Source of the DNA: Deltaproteobacteria bacterium
GTDB taxonomy: Bacteria > Desulfobacterota > Desulfobacteria > Desulfobacterales > Desulfosalsimonadaceae
Length of the DNA stretch: 64,000 nucleotides
Assembly (NCBI GenBank): GCA_013151835.1
Contig: JAADHK010000125.1
Coordinates: forward strand, 1 to 64,000
Direction: 5' to 3'
The first letter of the stretch is position 1; every line of letters starts with the position of its first letter. The translations under genes were made by a program, and so were the position numbers. Of this stretch, positions 35,134 to 44,461 are shown piece after piece. Under the pieces are notes generated by a model, which searched no databases, had not been told where the DNA came from, and saw nothing but the letters and a program-made list of their open reading frames with translations.

Positions 35134-36918
35134 CTATTCTCCCCCTTTTTTCAGGGCTTCGATCTTCTTTTCAAGTCCTTCGGTATCCGCATCCTTTTTC
35201 CTTGACAAGGCCCGCTCATAGGTTTCAAGTGCCTTGTCCGCTTGATTTAAGGCCACGTAAACATCCCCGAGATGTTCGAGAATGATCGCGTCATCGGGGA
35301 CCTTTTCAACCGCTTTAATCATATAGGTCAATGCATTTTCAAAATCGCCCTTTTTAAAATAGACCCAGCCAATGCTGTCTAAGATATAGCCGTTGTCAGG
35401 CTTTAAGGATAATGCTTTTTTTACAAGGGCCTCTGCCTTATCGAGGTGCTCCCCCTTATCGGCATAGGTATAGCCGAGATAATTTAATGCATCGGCATGA
35501 TCCGGGGCAAGGCGGATCACGGTTTCCATCTCTTTTACCGCCGCTCCGGGATCACCCTTCTTGTCAAGGACGATTCCTAAAGAATAGTACAGGTCCGGGT
35601 TTTCGGGATCAATGGCAAGCCCCTTTTTAAGGACCGTTTCCGCCATGTCATAATCCTTTTTTTTCTCGTAAAACGCCGCAAGGAAGCCCGACAGCCTGAC
35701 CTTGTCTTCCTCCCCTGCAACGGAAAACGCCGAATCGAGAAGGGCGATGGCCGCATCTATCCTGTTGGATGAGTCATATATGGTTGCGGCATGCAGAACT
35801 GCATCGATGTAAAAGCGTGAGCCGTCCTCAACCGAAAGAAGACGGGGAAGAGCCTTGTCAAAATCATCCTTAATATAAAAGGTGACGCCGAAAAGATAAT
35901 TGATATCGTCCGACCCGGGGGCGCCGGGTTCCATCCCCGTAAGAACGGTGAGTGCGTCATCAAACCGTTTTGGTGCGATCAGGTTCTTTAACACTATATC
36001 TATCACCCTCGCATCGCTTATGCTTTTTTCACCCAAAGCATCGAATATCGAAGCCGCTTTGTCCTTTTTCCCTGTTTTCATATATAAGAGTCCCAGATCA
36101 ACGGCGGCAACATCGTTGTCGGGATACGCCTTCAAAACCGCTTCGTATTGGTCTCTTTCGGACTTGATCTCCCCTGTTTTTTTATACAAACGGATCAGCT
36201 CCACCCTGGGTTCCATAAGAGAAGGTTCGATCTCAAGGGCCTTTAAAAAAGAGGCCTCGCCTTTTTTAAGCTCCTTTTTACCGGCATACGCCTTGCCCAG
36301 ATAATAATATCCCGTATAGGAATCGGCAAACCTTTTCACCATACCGGAAAACAGGTCAACAGCTAAGTCAAAATCACCTTTTGAAATATAAAGCCGGCCC
36401 AGCACCACATATATATTCTTGCGCCCGGGATCTATCCTGATCACCTTTTCATAGGCTTTTTCGGCAGCAGGTGAATCTCCCATGGACTGCCTTATGGACC
36501 CGGCTATGATAAGGGCGTCAACATCGTCCGGTTCCTTGTCCAGAATATCCTCGGCCAGGAAAAGGGCGTCCTTTTTCCGGTCCTGCTGCACATATAAAAC
36601 AGACAATTCCTTTTTGATCCGCAACGAATCCGGGTCTTTTTTTACGGCATCTTCAAGGAAATGCACGGCTTTTTTCGTGTCACCCTTTTTCAGGCTTATC
36701 TCCGCCATCATATAATCATAATATGAACCCGCCGGTTTCTGCCTTTGCGCGGCCAATAGCGCCGCTTCCGGCTTTGGGGGGGGAGGGGAAGAAATTATAC
36801 CGCGTCCCGCGCAGCCGGCAAATACCACAAGAAGCACAAACAAAGCCATGGGAAAGACACGGATGCAATACCAGCGGCAAGCTGTTTCAAACCGGCAAGC
36901 GTGTCTTCTAATCGTCAT
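35134..36918 (-). CDS. TPR-repeat lipoprotein
   Basis: About 594 residues. A positively charged N terminus leads to a lipobox (VVFAGCAGRG). A short Pro-rich spacer follows, and then roughly 14 tetratricopeptide repeats, for example KEALAIDPENPDLYYSLGIVLD and KALSLKPDNGYILDSIGWVYF. TPR proteins of this kind act as scaffolds for envelope or secretion complexes. The frame is open to 36960, well inside rpoH. The start at 36918 gives an 11-base overlap; a start at 36849 is also possible, so the N terminus is uncertain. The spacer is encoded by a run of eight G residues (36776-36783) on the plus strand. Confidence 0.85.
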   Translation of the reverse strand: MTIRRHACRFETACRWYCIRVFPMALFVLLVVFAGCAGRGIISSPPPPKPEAALLAAQRQKPAGSYYDYMMAEISLKKGDTKKAVHFLEDAVKKDPDSLRIKKELSVLYVQQDRKKDALFLAEDILDKEPDDVDALIIAGSIRQSMGDSPAAEKAYEKVIRIDPGRKNIYVVLGRLYISKGDFDLAVDLFSGMVKRFADSYTGYYYLGKAYAGKKELKKGEASFLKALEIEPSLMEPRVELIRLYKKTGEIKSERDQYEAVLKAYPDNDVAAVDLGLLYMKTGKKDKAASIFDALGEKSISDARVIDIVLKNLIAPKRFDDALTVLTGMEPGAPGSDDINYLFGVTFYIKDDFDKALPRLLSVEDGSRFYIDAVLHAATIYDSSNRIDAAIALLDSAFSVAGEEDKVRLSGFLAAFYEKKKDYDMAETVLKKGLAIDPENPDLYYSLGIVLDKKGDPGAAVKEMETVIRLAPDHADALNYLGYTYADKGEHLDKAEALVKKALSLKPDNGYILDSIGWVYFKKGDFENALTYMIKAVEKVPDDAIILEHLGDVYVALNQADKALETYERALSRKKDADTEGLEKKIEALKKGGE

Positions 36919-37909
36919 CCCCGGCATAAAAAGTTTTGAAATCCGGAATCTCTTTTTCAAAAAAAACCCTCATTTTTTTTATGATATTTTTTTCAACCTG
37001 GCGGACACGTTCCCGGCTGATATTGTATTGATCGCCGATTTCCTGAAGGGTTCCTGGCGAATCGGTAAAAATTCGTTTTTCAAAAATTACGCGTTCGCGT
37101 TCCGTGAGCTGTTCTTTAAATTCAACAATCTTGTCTTTTAATATGCTTTCAACTTCTTTTTTGGCGACCTGGCTTTCCACCGATGGGGCATCAGAGCTGA
37201 AAAAATCGCCCCGTTCAGTACCCGATCCGTCTTTAATCGGTTCATCCATGGAAACATCCCATCCGTCGAGGCGCTGGTCCATTTCCCTGACCTCCCGCTC
37301 CGAGACCCCGAGACGATCCGAAAGCAGGCGTGTTTCAGGGACAAAGCCCTCATCGATCAGGAGCTGTTTTTCTTTTTTCAATTTAAAAAAGAGCTTCCGC
37401 TGGCCCTGGGTGGTCCCGATCTTAACAAGACGCCAGTTATCCATTATAAATTTCAGGATATAAGCCTTGATCCAGAATGCCGCATAATAGGAAAACTTCA
37501 CATTCTTGTATGGATCAAACTTCCGGACCGCGTGCATCAGCCCGATATTTCCCTCCTGGATAAGATCCATGAGGTTTTGCATCCATGTCCGCTGGAACTC
37601 CAGGGCGATCTTGACCACCAGCCTGAGATTAGAGGTGGCCAGGACAAAGGCAGCCTCGGTATCGCCTTCCTCCTGTATCCGGCGCCCAAGGTCTATTTCC
37701 TCTTCCCTTGTCAGAAGAGAATAATGGCTGACCTCGGCCAGATAACGCCGGAGTGGATCATAGGGTACCAGATTGCCCCCGGAAGCCTTTTCCCCTCCGG
37801 CAGGCAACTTCCCACCCGTTTCCTTTATTTCCGCTACTTTCCGGGAAGGAATTGCTTCTTTATTCTCAGGCACTGCTAAAACAGGTTTTTTTCCCTTTTT
37901 CACACCCAT
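36908..37909 (-). CDS. rpoH: RNA polymerase sigma-32-type factor (heat shock)
   Basis: 333-residue sigma-70-family protein with regions 1.2 (DPLRRYLAEVSHYSLLTREEE), 2.1-2.4 (ATSNLRLVVKIALEF, NLMDLIQEGNIGLMHAVRKFDP, FSYYAAFWIKAYILKFI), 3 and 4.2 (LQEIGDQYNISRERVRQVEK). The sequence TTQGQRKLFFKLKKEK corresponds to the RpoH box, which distinguishes heat-shock sigma factors from RpoD and RpoS. The first 40 residues are a Lys/Glu-rich extension. It is the first gene of a minus-strand run that ends with purB. Confidence 0.88.
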   Translation of the reverse strand: MGVKKGKKPVLAVPENKEAIPSRKVAEIKETGGKLPAGGEKASGGNLVPYDPLRRYLAEVSHYSLLTREEEIDLGRRIQEEGDTEAAFVLATSNLRLVVKIALEFQRTWMQNLMDLIQEGNIGLMHAVRKFDPYKNVKFSYYAAFWIKAYILKFIMDNWRLVKIGTTQGQRKLFFKLKKEKQLLIDEGFVPETRLLSDRLGVSEREVREMDQRLDGWDVSMDEPIKDGSGTERGDFFSSDAPSVESQVAKKEVESILKDKIVEFKEQLTERERVIFEKRIFTDSPGTLQEIGDQYNISRERVRQVEKNIIKKMRVFFEKEIPDFKTFYAGDDD

Positions 37910-37980
37910 TGGATTTCTTCTATTTTATATGGACAAAAAAAACAATTCCTGTTAATGGAAGCTGTTTGCGGGGACAAATT

Positions 37981-38057
<77 letters not shown>

Positions 38058-38081
38058 TTGTGAGAAAAGAAAAACCGGGCC

Positions 38082-38735
38082 TTATGCGGAAAGCCGTTGA
38101 CGGAATTCACGACTGGCGCACCCCGTGTTTTTCGCATGGATCAGGGTCCAGAAGCCGAAAAGATTCACAGGGCAGGTTTCCACCACTTCCAGGCCGGCTT
38201 CCTCAAGAAAACTATCCAAAGCGAACCGGGGCTTGAAACCGATGAACTTCTCAAATGGAACCATGGCTGTTTCCACCACTCTCGGGATAAAATTCTGGTT
38301 GCTGAAGTGATTTAAGATAAAGATATCACCTCCCGGCCTGCATACCCTCCTGATCTCCGACATCATCTTCGACGGCTGCGGGACAACCGAGACAATATAC
38401 ATGGCCGCAACCTTATCAAAACAATTATCGGCAAAAGACATCCGCTGCGCATCCATACGAAGCAATGCCCGCCGATGTCCCGACGACCCGTTTAAGCGCC
38501 GCCTGGCAACCCCCAGCATATGAGGCGAGAGATCGATTCCGGCAACCGACACGGAATCCGGATAAATGGGAAGTGAAAGCCCCGTCCCCACGCCGACCTC
38601 GAGAATATTCTCCCCGCCGCGGCAATCCATCTTATCGATCAAAAGCCTTCGGCCGTGTTCAAAAACTTTCCCGAAAAGCAGGTCGTATTTCCGGGCATAG
38701 CGTTTATACGCCTTCAATACCGCAGCATCATTCAT
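38082..38735 (-). CDS. SAM-dependent methyltransferase (PmtA-like)
   Basis: 217 residues from the chosen start. Motif I of class I methyltransferases is ILEVGVGTGLSLPIYP, followed by VAGIDLSPHMLGVARRRL and the motif II/III region FDKVAAMYIVSVVPQP. The opening sequence (LKAYKRYARKYDLLFG) and overall pattern resemble bacterial phosphatidylethanolamine N-methyltransferases (PmtA), which make phosphatidylcholine, but related ubiquinone/menaquinone methyltransferases cannot be excluded. The frame is open to 38780; the ATG at 38735 has AAGGAGA nine bases upstream and is preferred. Confidence 0.82.
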   Translation of the reverse strand: MNDAAVLKAYKRYARKYDLLFGKVFEHGRRLLIDKMDCRGGENILEVGVGTGLSLPIYPDSVSVAGIDLSPHMLGVARRRLNGSSGHRRALLRMDAQRMSFADNCFDKVAAMYIVSVVPQPSKMMSEIRRVCRPGGDIFILNHFSNQNFIPRVVETAMVPFEKFIGFKPRFALDSFLEEAGLEVVETCPVNLFGFWTLIHAKNTGCASREFRQRLSA

Positions 38736-38878
38736 GTCGTTTTCTCTCCTTATTCCTGCCGGACAATGACGGACCGGCACGGCTCCTCATTTCACTGCGG
38801 GATATAACTTACCTACCATTGACAAAACCGGTGGATTGAATTATTCGATTTTATTCGGCTCCCGTTTATCAGAATCAG

Positions 38879-38923
38879 GGCTGCGTGAAAAGACTTTTTC
38901 TCATAAAGACTTTTTACACAGCC
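38879..38923. repeat. Short derivative of the palindromic repeat family
   Basis: A 45-base near-perfect palindrome, GGCTGCGTGAAAAGACTTT on the left and AGACTTTTTACACAGCC on the right, around a five-base loop. The ends match the GGC-x-x-CGTAAAAAG tips of the long repeats with the inner part deleted. It lies 41 bases before the crotonase start codon. Confidence 0.6.
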
Positions 38924-38964
38924 GTCATCAATATCTTAACCTTTATTATATAGCGGAGGATACC

Positions 38965-39756
38965 ATGGCATATCAAGACATTCTTTTCAATACCCAAGAC
39001 CGGATTGCACAAATCACCATAAACCGGCCGAAATCATTAAACGCATTAAACCTCAGCCTCCTTTCAGAGCTGGCCTGCGCCATAAAAGATGTGGGTTCAA
39101 ACGATGAAATCCGGGTGCTTGTCATCACAGGCACCGGCGAAAAGGCCTTTGTGGCCGGGGCGGACATCTCCGAGCTTGCCGGGCTTTCCCCCCTTGGCGC
39201 AAAACTTTTTTCGGAAACCGGGCACAGGGTCATGGCCGGACTTCAGGAACTGCCCATACCGGTAATCGCGGCGGTTAACGGATTTGCGCTTGGCGGCGGG
39301 CTGGAACTCGCACTTTCATGTGATTTTATCTACGCGTCGGAAACCGCCCGTTTCGGCCTGCCCGAGATCACGCTCGGCCTTATCCCGGGATTCGGGGGGA
39401 CCCAGCGCCTTTCCCGACTCATAGGTAAAAACATGGCCAAGGAAATGATTTTTACGGGAAAAATGATTTCCGCAACCGAGGCTGCAAAACTCGGGATCAT
39501 CAACAAAATCTGCGAGCCCGACAAATTGCCGGAAACCGTTAATAAACTGGCAGGGCAGATCTCAAAAAAGGGCATGGTTTCACTTTATGCCGCCAAACAT
39601 GCCGTTAATTCAGGGTTTGAAACCGACCTTGTCACCGGTTGCGGCATAGAGATTAACGACTTTGCTCTATGTTTCACCTCAGACGACGCAGCGGAGGGGA
39701 CCGGAGCTTTTTTAGAAAAACGGAAACCGGAATTCAAATCAAGGCTTTCGGGTTGA
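38965..39756 (+). CDS. Enoyl-CoA hydratase/isomerase (crotonase family)
   Basis: 263 residues. Crotonase signatures: TINRPKSLNALN near residue 19, oxyanion-hole segments KAFVAGADISEL and NGFALGGGLELALSCD, and the catalytic glutamates expected in CDF-x-YASETARFGLPEITLG (Glu of PEITLG). Likely hydrates short enoyl-CoA such as crotonyl-CoA. The frame is open to 38836, but the ATG at 38965 has GGAGGA four bases upstream and matches the family start. It precedes a phenylacetate-CoA ligase, which suggests a carboxylic acid or amino acid oxidation pathway. Confidence 0.92.
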   Translation: MAYQDILFNTQDRIAQITINRPKSLNALNLSLLSELACAIKDVGSNDEIRVLVITGTGEKAFVAGADISELAGLSPLGAKLFSETGHRVMAGLQELPIPVIAAVNGFALGGGLELALSCDFIYASETARFGLPEITLGLIPGFGGTQRLSRLIGKNMAKEMIFTGKMISATEAAKLGIINKICEPDKLPETVNKLAGQISKKGMVSLYAAKHAVNSGFETDLVTGCGIEINDFALCFTSDDAAEGTGAFLEKRKPEFKSRLSG

Positions 39757-39868
39757 CAATAATAAATCAATACAGATAACTTAGAGCCGCTTGATTGTAA
39801 ATATACAGGCTGAAAGGCCGCCCGATTAACCATATGCTACAGCGTATCATATAAGGAGGGGAATAAGA

Positions 39869-41170
39869 ATGATTTTTGATATCGAGCATGAAACCATGCC
39901 CAGGGAGGCGCTTGAATCGATACAGCTAATGCGCCTCCGCGCAACGCTTGACCGTGTATACGCCACTGTCCCTTTTTACCGGAAGAGCTTTGACGAAGCC
40001 GGTATCAAGCCGGGCGATATAGGCTCTCTGGATGATTTAAAACGGATCCCGTTCACCACCAAGCAGGACCTGCGCGATAACTATCCTTTCGGCATGTTCA
40101 CCGTTCCCATGGATAATATCGTCAGGATACATGCGTCTTCCGGCACTACCGGCAAACCGACGGTAGTGGGGTATACAGCCAGGGACATCGACACCTGGTC
40201 TACGCTTATGGCCCGGGCACTTGCGGCAGCCGGGGCCCGTCGTTCAGATATAATCCACAACGCTTACGGCTATGGCCTTTTCACCGGCGGGCTCGGCATC
40301 CACTACGGTGCGGAAAAACTAGGGGCATCGGTGATACCGGTGTCAGGGGGCAACACCAAACGCCAGATCGTTATTATGAAAGACTTCGGGCCCACCATCC
40401 TCACCGCCACACCATCATATACCCTGCATCTGGCGGAGGCCGCCGAAGAAATGGGGGTCTCCTTTAAGGACTTGAAATTTAAAGTCGGAATCTTCGGGGC
40501 AGAGCCATGGTCCGAAAACATGCGTGCGGATATAGAAGAAAAACTCAACCTCAAAGCGATCGATATCTACGGCCTGAGCGAAGTAATAGGCCCCGGCGTT
40601 TCCATCGAGTGCCGGGAGGCCCAGAAGGGGCTCCATATTTTCGAAGACCATTTTATTCCCGAAATCATCAACCCGGAAACGGGGGAAGTCCTGCCCTATG
40701 GTGAAACAGGCGAACTCGTCATAACCACCATCACCAAGGAGGCCTTCCCGGTGATCCGTTACAGGACCCGCGACATCACCACGTTAAACCCGGAGCCGTG
40801 CGCATGTGGAAGGACCATAGTACGCATGAACAAGGTTTCCGGCCGATCCGACGACATGCTTATAATCAGGGGAGTTAATGTCTTCCCGTCCCAGATAGAA
40901 AGCGTGCTAATGACAATCGAGGGGGTCGAGCCCCATTACCAGCTCGAGGTCGACCGGAAGGACAATCTCGACACGCTGACCGTGCGTGTGGAAGTAAACG
41001 AAAAACTCTTTTCAGACGAGGTAAAAGGTCTCCAGCGGCTTGAAGATAAAATTGCAAAGGATATAAAAGAATACCTCGGCGTGTCGGCCATAGTGAAACT
41101 GGCCGAACCGAAAAGCATCGAACGGAGCCAGGGGAAGGCCATACGTGTAATCGACAAGCGCAAAATCTAA
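39869..41170 (+). CDS. paaK: Phenylacetate-CoA ligase
   Basis: 433-residue adenylate-forming ligase that activates phenylacetate (or another aryl acetate) with ATP and CoA. The AMP-binding loop is [11 protein letters not shown] (90-100), with [15 protein letters not shown] near 235 and the C-terminal hinge [23 protein letters not shown] near 330. Lys in the last catalytic segment ([11 protein letters not shown]) is visible. In anaerobes this enzyme often sits beside an ACT protein and indolepyruvate oxidoreductase in aromatic amino acid breakdown, and here the ACT protein follows. The TAA stop lies at the edge of repeat copy C. Confidence 0.95.
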   Translation: MIFDIEHETMPREALESIQLMRLRATLDRVYATVPFYRKSFDEAGIKPGDIGSLDDLKRIPFTTKQDLRDNYPFGMFTVPMDNIVRIHASSGTTGKPTVVGYTARDIDTWSTLMARALAAAGARRSDIIHNAYGYGLFTGGLGIHYGAEKLGASVIPVSGGNTKRQIVIMKDFGPTILTATPSYTLHLAEAAEEMGVSFKDLKFKVGIFGAEPWSENMRADIEEKLNLKAIDIYGLSEVIGPGVSIECREAQKGLHIFEDHFIPEIINPETGEVLPYGETGELVITTITKEAFPVIRYRTRDITTLNPEPCACGRTIVRMNKVSGRSDDMLIIRGVNVFPSQIESVLMTIEGVEPHYQLEVDRKDNLDTLTVRVEVNEKLFSDEVKGLQRLEDKIAKDIKEYLGVSAIVKLAEPKSIERSQGKAIRVIDKRKI

Positions 41171-41293
41171 TGGCTCCGTAAAAAATCCGTCTGCGGCGTT
41201 GCGCTTCACCGGGAAATGCTCGACGTACAAAAAGTACGCCTCCGCTTTCCCGGCTCGTGCGCCTTGCATACAGAGCTTTTTACGAAGCCATCG
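41168..41293. repeat. Long palindromic intergenic repeat, copy C
   Basis: Imperfect palindrome: left arm TAATGGCTCCGTAAAAAAT, right arm on the other strand TCGATGGCTTCGTAAAAAG, and centre GTACAAAAAGTAC flanked by CGCCTCCGCTTTCCCGG and its partner. It is the closest relative of copy A in opposite orientation. Its first three bases are the paaK stop codon. Confidence 0.85.
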
Positions 41294-41337
41294 ACTGTTG
41301 TAAAATCAAAAGAAGCTAACTAAGGAGGGAAGGAATC

Positions 41338-41769
41338 ATGCAAGCCGAACAAATATCGATATTCCTGGAAAACAAGGCCGGACGCATTTCAGAGGTCACC
41401 GGCATTTTATCGGGCGCGGGCGTGAACATAAGAGCGCTCTCCCTGGCGGACACCTCCGACTTCGGAGTGCTGCGACTTATCGTCGATGACAACCAGAAGG
41501 CCGAAACCACTCTCAAAGACACGGGATTCACCGTCAGAAAAACGAAGGTCATCGCCGTGGAGGTCTCCGACCGGCCGGGCGGACTCCACAATATCCTTGC
41601 AATGCTCTTTGACTCCGGCATAAACGTCGAATATATGTATGCGTTTGTACGTCAGAGCGGGGACAATGCGGTGATGATATTCCGGTTCGACAATCCCGAA
41701 GGGGCGGTTGAAGTGCTGACTGAAAAAAATGTTACCATAATCAGCGGCGCCAGGCTCTGCACCATGTAG
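41338..41769 (+). CDS. Tandem ACT-domain protein
   Basis: 143 residues made of two ACT domains (about 4-70, ISIFLENKAGRISEVTGILS; about 72-140, VIAVEVSDRPGGLHNILAML). ACT domains bind amino acids or related ligands. Stand-alone tandem ACT proteins are commonly encoded beside PaaK-type ligases in anaerobes, where they probably sense an aromatic amino acid and adjust the ligase or its gene. GGAGG precedes the ATG. It is separated from paaK by repeat copy C. Confidence 0.92.
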   Translation: MQAEQISIFLENKAGRISEVTGILSGAGVNIRALSLADTSDFGVLRLIVDDNQKAETTLKDTGFTVRKTKVIAVEVSDRPGGLHNILAMLFDSGINVEYMYAFVRQSGDNAVMIFRFDNPEGAVEVLTEKNVTIISGARLCTM

Positions 41770-41819
41770 TTGAACGGATACATGATCCAAGAAGCCGGTA
41801 TATACCGGGGGGAGACAAA

Positions 41820-41933
41820 ATATTTTCGGATAAAACCTTTTCAGATGAAACAGGGGAACCGGAAAAACGACTTTCCGAGTCCATGGAAATACCGGTAAAA
41901 ATGTGCCTGAAGGAACATCTCGGCAAATTCTAA
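41820..41933 (+). other. Possible small ORF with non-standard start (37 aa)
   Basis: After the ACT gene a strong GGGGGGAG sequence sits five bases before an ATA codon that opens a 37-codon frame to TAA at 41933 (product contains SDKTFSDETGEPEK and ends CLKEHLGKF). The mix of charged and polar residues looks protein-like. ATA starts are very rare, so this may instead be the 3' end of a decayed gene. No family was recognised. Confidence 0.2.
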
Positions 41934-41985
41934 TTTCTTATTTTACAGGCGGGAGATAACCCCCAGTCCGTTCCCCGATGTGCCC

Positions 41986-42426
41986 CTATTGCTGGACCGT
42001 CTCAAAGGAGACAATCTTCACCTCCATGCTGTCCGGCATTTTTTCCGGTTTCATTCCGCTCTGTTGCATCATGAAGGCAACACCCTTAAACTTAAAAGGC
42101 TCTTCGGCCCCGGGCGTGAGGTAGCTTATCACGGCCTTCTGTTCCGGCATTTTTTCTACATCGCTGATAAACCATTGGCCGTTGATCATCATCTTGCCAC
42201 ACGAATTGCAATAACCGGTGATTATAATGTTTTTAACGTCAACGGAACCCACGTTCTTAACCGTTCCCTTGGCATCAATCGCATAGGAATGGGGCCCATC
42301 CTGGCGGGTCACAAATTGATAGTCCTTGACGGTCACCCGCCCCTGCTTTTGCTCCTTCTTGCATCCGGTCAGGCTCATAAACGCAACCAAAAAACACGTT
42401 ATTACAATTGTCAAACGGACTTTCAT
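41986..42426 (-). CDS. Predicted lipoprotein of unknown function
   Basis: 146 residues. Lipoprotein signal peptide with lipobox MSLTGC. The mature part reads as a small beta-sandwich resembling FxLYD-type domains (YAIDAKGTVKNVGSVDVKNIIITGYC), with a CNSCGK motif that could hold a metal or a disulfide. The frame opens at 42450, but the ATG at 42426 has GGGGAGGGG four bases upstream and begins the signal peptide, so it is preferred. Convergent with the paaK/ACT genes; no functional link visible. Confidence 0.75.
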   Translation of the reverse strand: MKVRLTIVITCFLVAFMSLTGCKKEQKQGRVTVKDYQFVTRQDGPHSYAIDAKGTVKNVGSVDVKNIIITGYCNSCGKMMINGQWFISDVEKMPEQKAVISYLTPGAEEPFKFKGVAFMMQQSGMKPEKMPDSMEVKIVSFETVQQ

Positions 42427-42450
42427 CTTTCCCCTCCCCTTAATTTCCAA

Positions 42451-42802
42451 AAGATATATCTGAAAAAATAAAACGCCACACGTCGCACTTCCGATCTGAT
42501 TTTATAGCAGGGATATGAAAAAAATCAAGCCTTATGCAGGGCAATGCCGGTTTTCTTTCACATTTTTTTGCGCAATACGCCCGCTTACAGGCTAAGTCGC
42601 CTGGGCAAAGGGCATTTACGAAATAAAAACCCCGTGAGTTATGGCTTTTCCGCCGAAGAGACTGACGTTGAATACATTTTTTCCTTGCATTTAAGGCGGT
42701 TCTTGAATTAATATGGATAATAATAACGGCCCGACACGCCCGTCCATACCTGAGTACGGGAATCAAGGGAAGTAGTGTCTGAACAAAATAAAAGGGGGTG
42801 TA
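42451..42802. other. 350-bp divergent intergenic region, no gene recognised
   Basis: Lies between a minus-strand lipoprotein gene and a plus-strand exported protein. It holds several short complementary stretches and a GCCTGGGCA 9-mer (42599-42607), but no promoter, known riboswitch or tRNA could be supported. Some frames look mildly protein-like around 42600-42710 with no start, so decayed coding DNA is possible. Confidence 0.35.
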
Positions 42803-43369
42803 ATGAAAAAGAATTTTATCGCCTGCTGTATTGCAGCCGGCCTGATCATCGTCGCGGCTCCCGGGATCGGGATCTGCGCAAATCTTGTTACAAACGGCGG
42901 GTTTGAACAAAAAGGAACGGAGAAGGCCCCGGCCGGCTGGAAAATCCTGATCTCCAGGGGCACCAAAGCAGATATCACGTTTGACAACACCCAAAAGCAC
43001 GAAGGCACCTATTCCTACCGCGTTTCCATCGCCCCGCCGGGAGGACGTGTGGCCCTGTATCCGAAACCCGGTTCATTAAAAAATATTACAGCCGGTAAAA
43101 CGTATGAAGCAAGTTTCTGGATCAAGACCAAGGATTTGGATTATAACCGCTTCTTCCTGGCGCCGGCGGCCCGTTTCAACTTCAAACCCAGACGGATCGG
43201 CCCTGGTTCTACTCTGGATCTCATGAACAAGCTGAAGGGGGTTACCGGGTGGAAAAAACTTACCATCAAGGCCACCGCGCCGGCGGGAACGAAAAAAATG
43301 AGCTTTAATTTTATCCTGACAAAAGGAACCGTGTGGATAGACGACATTGTTATCAAAGAAGTTCAATAG
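42803..43369 (+). CDS. Exported protein with carbohydrate-binding (CBM4/9-like) fold
   Basis: 188 residues. A cleavable signal peptide (about 1-27, cut near IGICA) is followed by one beta-sandwich domain beginning NLVTNGGFEQKGTEKAPAGW, with the HEGTYSYRVSI, GKTYEASFWIKTKDL and VWIDDIVIKEV segments typical of the CBM_4_9 family. No catalytic domain is attached. It may bind polysaccharide or peptidoglycan sugars outside the cytoplasm. AGGGGGTG precedes the ATG. It is followed by a bidirectional terminator. Confidence 0.82.
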   Translation: MKKNFIACCIAAGLIIVAAPGIGICANLVTNGGFEQKGTEKAPAGWKILISRGTKADITFDNTQKHEGTYSYRVSIAPPGGRVALYPKPGSLKNITAGKTYEASFWIKTKDLDYNRFFLAPAARFNFKPRRIGPGSTLDLMNKLKGVTGWKKLTIKATAPAGTKKMSFNFILTKGTVWIDDIVIKEVQ

Positions 43370-43373
43370 TTTA

Positions 43374-43415
43374 GCTGTTAAGCCATCAACTGTTAGCTGC
43401 TGATGGCTTAACAGC
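43374..43415. terminator. Bidirectional hairpin between convergent genes
   Basis: A perfect 15-bp stem (GCTGTTAAGCCATCA at 43374-43388 with its complement at 43401-43415) closes a 12-base loop between the convergent CBM and phosphatase genes. No T tract follows, so it may act by hairpin alone or be a repeat remnant. Confidence 0.6.
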
Positions 43416-43432
43416 AGTACATTTAATCCGAT

Positions 43433-44428
43433 TCATTTTTCCAGCAACCCCTGCTTTATGCGCTCTATTTCCTCCGGGATCATCCCCCCCCTTTCCACCA
43501 GGTAACCCGTTGCAGACCCGTAATTTTTCCTGATATGTTCGAGCAAAGCTTCGACACACTCACGGGGTGCGGTGAGATATGGAAAAAGGATTTCCGGATC
43601 TATTCCATAAGAGGCCATCATCTCATATATCTGTGGAAGGAGCTGCCTGATATAGATATTTGAAAGCTGATGGTCGTAAATCACCGTTTCTTCATCAACA
43701 CCTAAGGCAAGAAGCAGCAACGCCGCGCATGTTCCGGTCCGGTCCTTGCCGCCGGTGCAATGAAAAACCAGCGGCCCTTTACCGGCATCGGCCGCCTCCC
43801 CTATGATCCTACCCCAGGCCAGGGGAAATGATTCGATATTGTTGATATATCCCTTGACCATGAAATCATCGGTCAGCCATGAGGTGTCGCCTGCCTTAAT
43901 CCTTTTCATGGCCTCTACAAAATCAAAATCTCCGTGGGTCACAGGCACGTGGACGTGTTTGATTGAGCGGTTATCCGGCAGCCGGTCCGGGGCATCCGCC
44001 ATCTCTGCCGCGCTACGCAGGTCAAAGACACGGGTGATTTTCATGCGAACCATTCTTTTGAGATCAACGTCTGAAAGCCGGGCCAGCCCGTCGGCCCTGA
44101 ATACCCTCCCCCACTTGACCTGCCTGCCGTCCTTGGTGGCATAGCCGCCCAGGTCCCTGAAATTTACTGCTCCATCCATGATAACCCGACGCGGCGCTGC
44201 AATGACACCGGCTTTACCATCTACCGAGATTTCAAAATAATAACGATTAAGCGGATCAAGCCCGGTGATACGAGTATGCCCGGATGTGGAAACCGCAACC
44301 GGATTTTTACGGTCAATTGTCGACTGAGATGTGCCAAGGAACACGAAAACCTGCCTGCCCGGCTCAATGCCGCTCCATTCGACCTTAATAGAGGTTTTGT
44401 CTATTGCTTCCACATCGATCTTTATCAT
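43433..44428 (-). CDS. Tyrosine-protein phosphatase (IphP/DSP-like) with fibronectin-like N terminus
   Basis: 331 residues from the chosen start. The N-terminal 85 residues look like a fibronectin type III domain (IDKTSIKVEWSG, RITGLDPLNRYYFEISVDG). The C-terminal part is a protein tyrosine phosphatase of the IphP/SIW14 type, with NFRDLGGYATKDGR and the P-loop HCTGGKDRTG (Cys-x5-Arg), which holds the catalytic cysteine. No signal peptide is seen, so it should be cytoplasmic. The ATG at 44428 has AAGG seven bases upstream and is preferred over 44452. It lies 33 bases after the penicillin acylase gene. Confidence 0.88.
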   Translation of the reverse strand: MIKIDVEAIDKTSIKVEWSGIEPGRQVFVFLGTSQSTIDRKNPVAVSTSGHTRITGLDPLNRYYFEISVDGKAGVIAAPRRVIMDGAVNFRDLGGYATKDGRQVKWGRVFRADGLARLSDVDLKRMVRMKITRVFDLRSAAEMADAPDRLPDNRSIKHVHVPVTHGDFDFVEAMKRIKAGDTSWLTDDFMVKGYINNIESFPLAWGRIIGEAADAGKGPLVFHCTGGKDRTGTCAALLLLALGVDEETVIYDHQLSNIYIRQLLPQIYEMMASYGIDPEILFPYLTAPRECVEALLEHIRKNYGSATGYLVERGGMIPEEIERIKQGLLEK

Positions 44429-44461
44429 CAAGTCGCCTTTTTTATTATTCAAAACTTTACT

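Noticed and set aside
42599-42607. GCCTGGGCA, the conserved 3' motif of the ZTP (pfl) riboswitch
   Set aside because: The matching 5' half of the riboswitch is not found upstream, and the downstream gene is an exported carbohydrate-binding protein, not a folate or purine gene. A chance 9-base match is more likely.
42440-43000. 186-residue minus-strand reading frame across the intergenic region and CBM gene
   Set aside because: It is antisense to a gene with clear signal peptide and domain, and its own product has no recognisable pattern.
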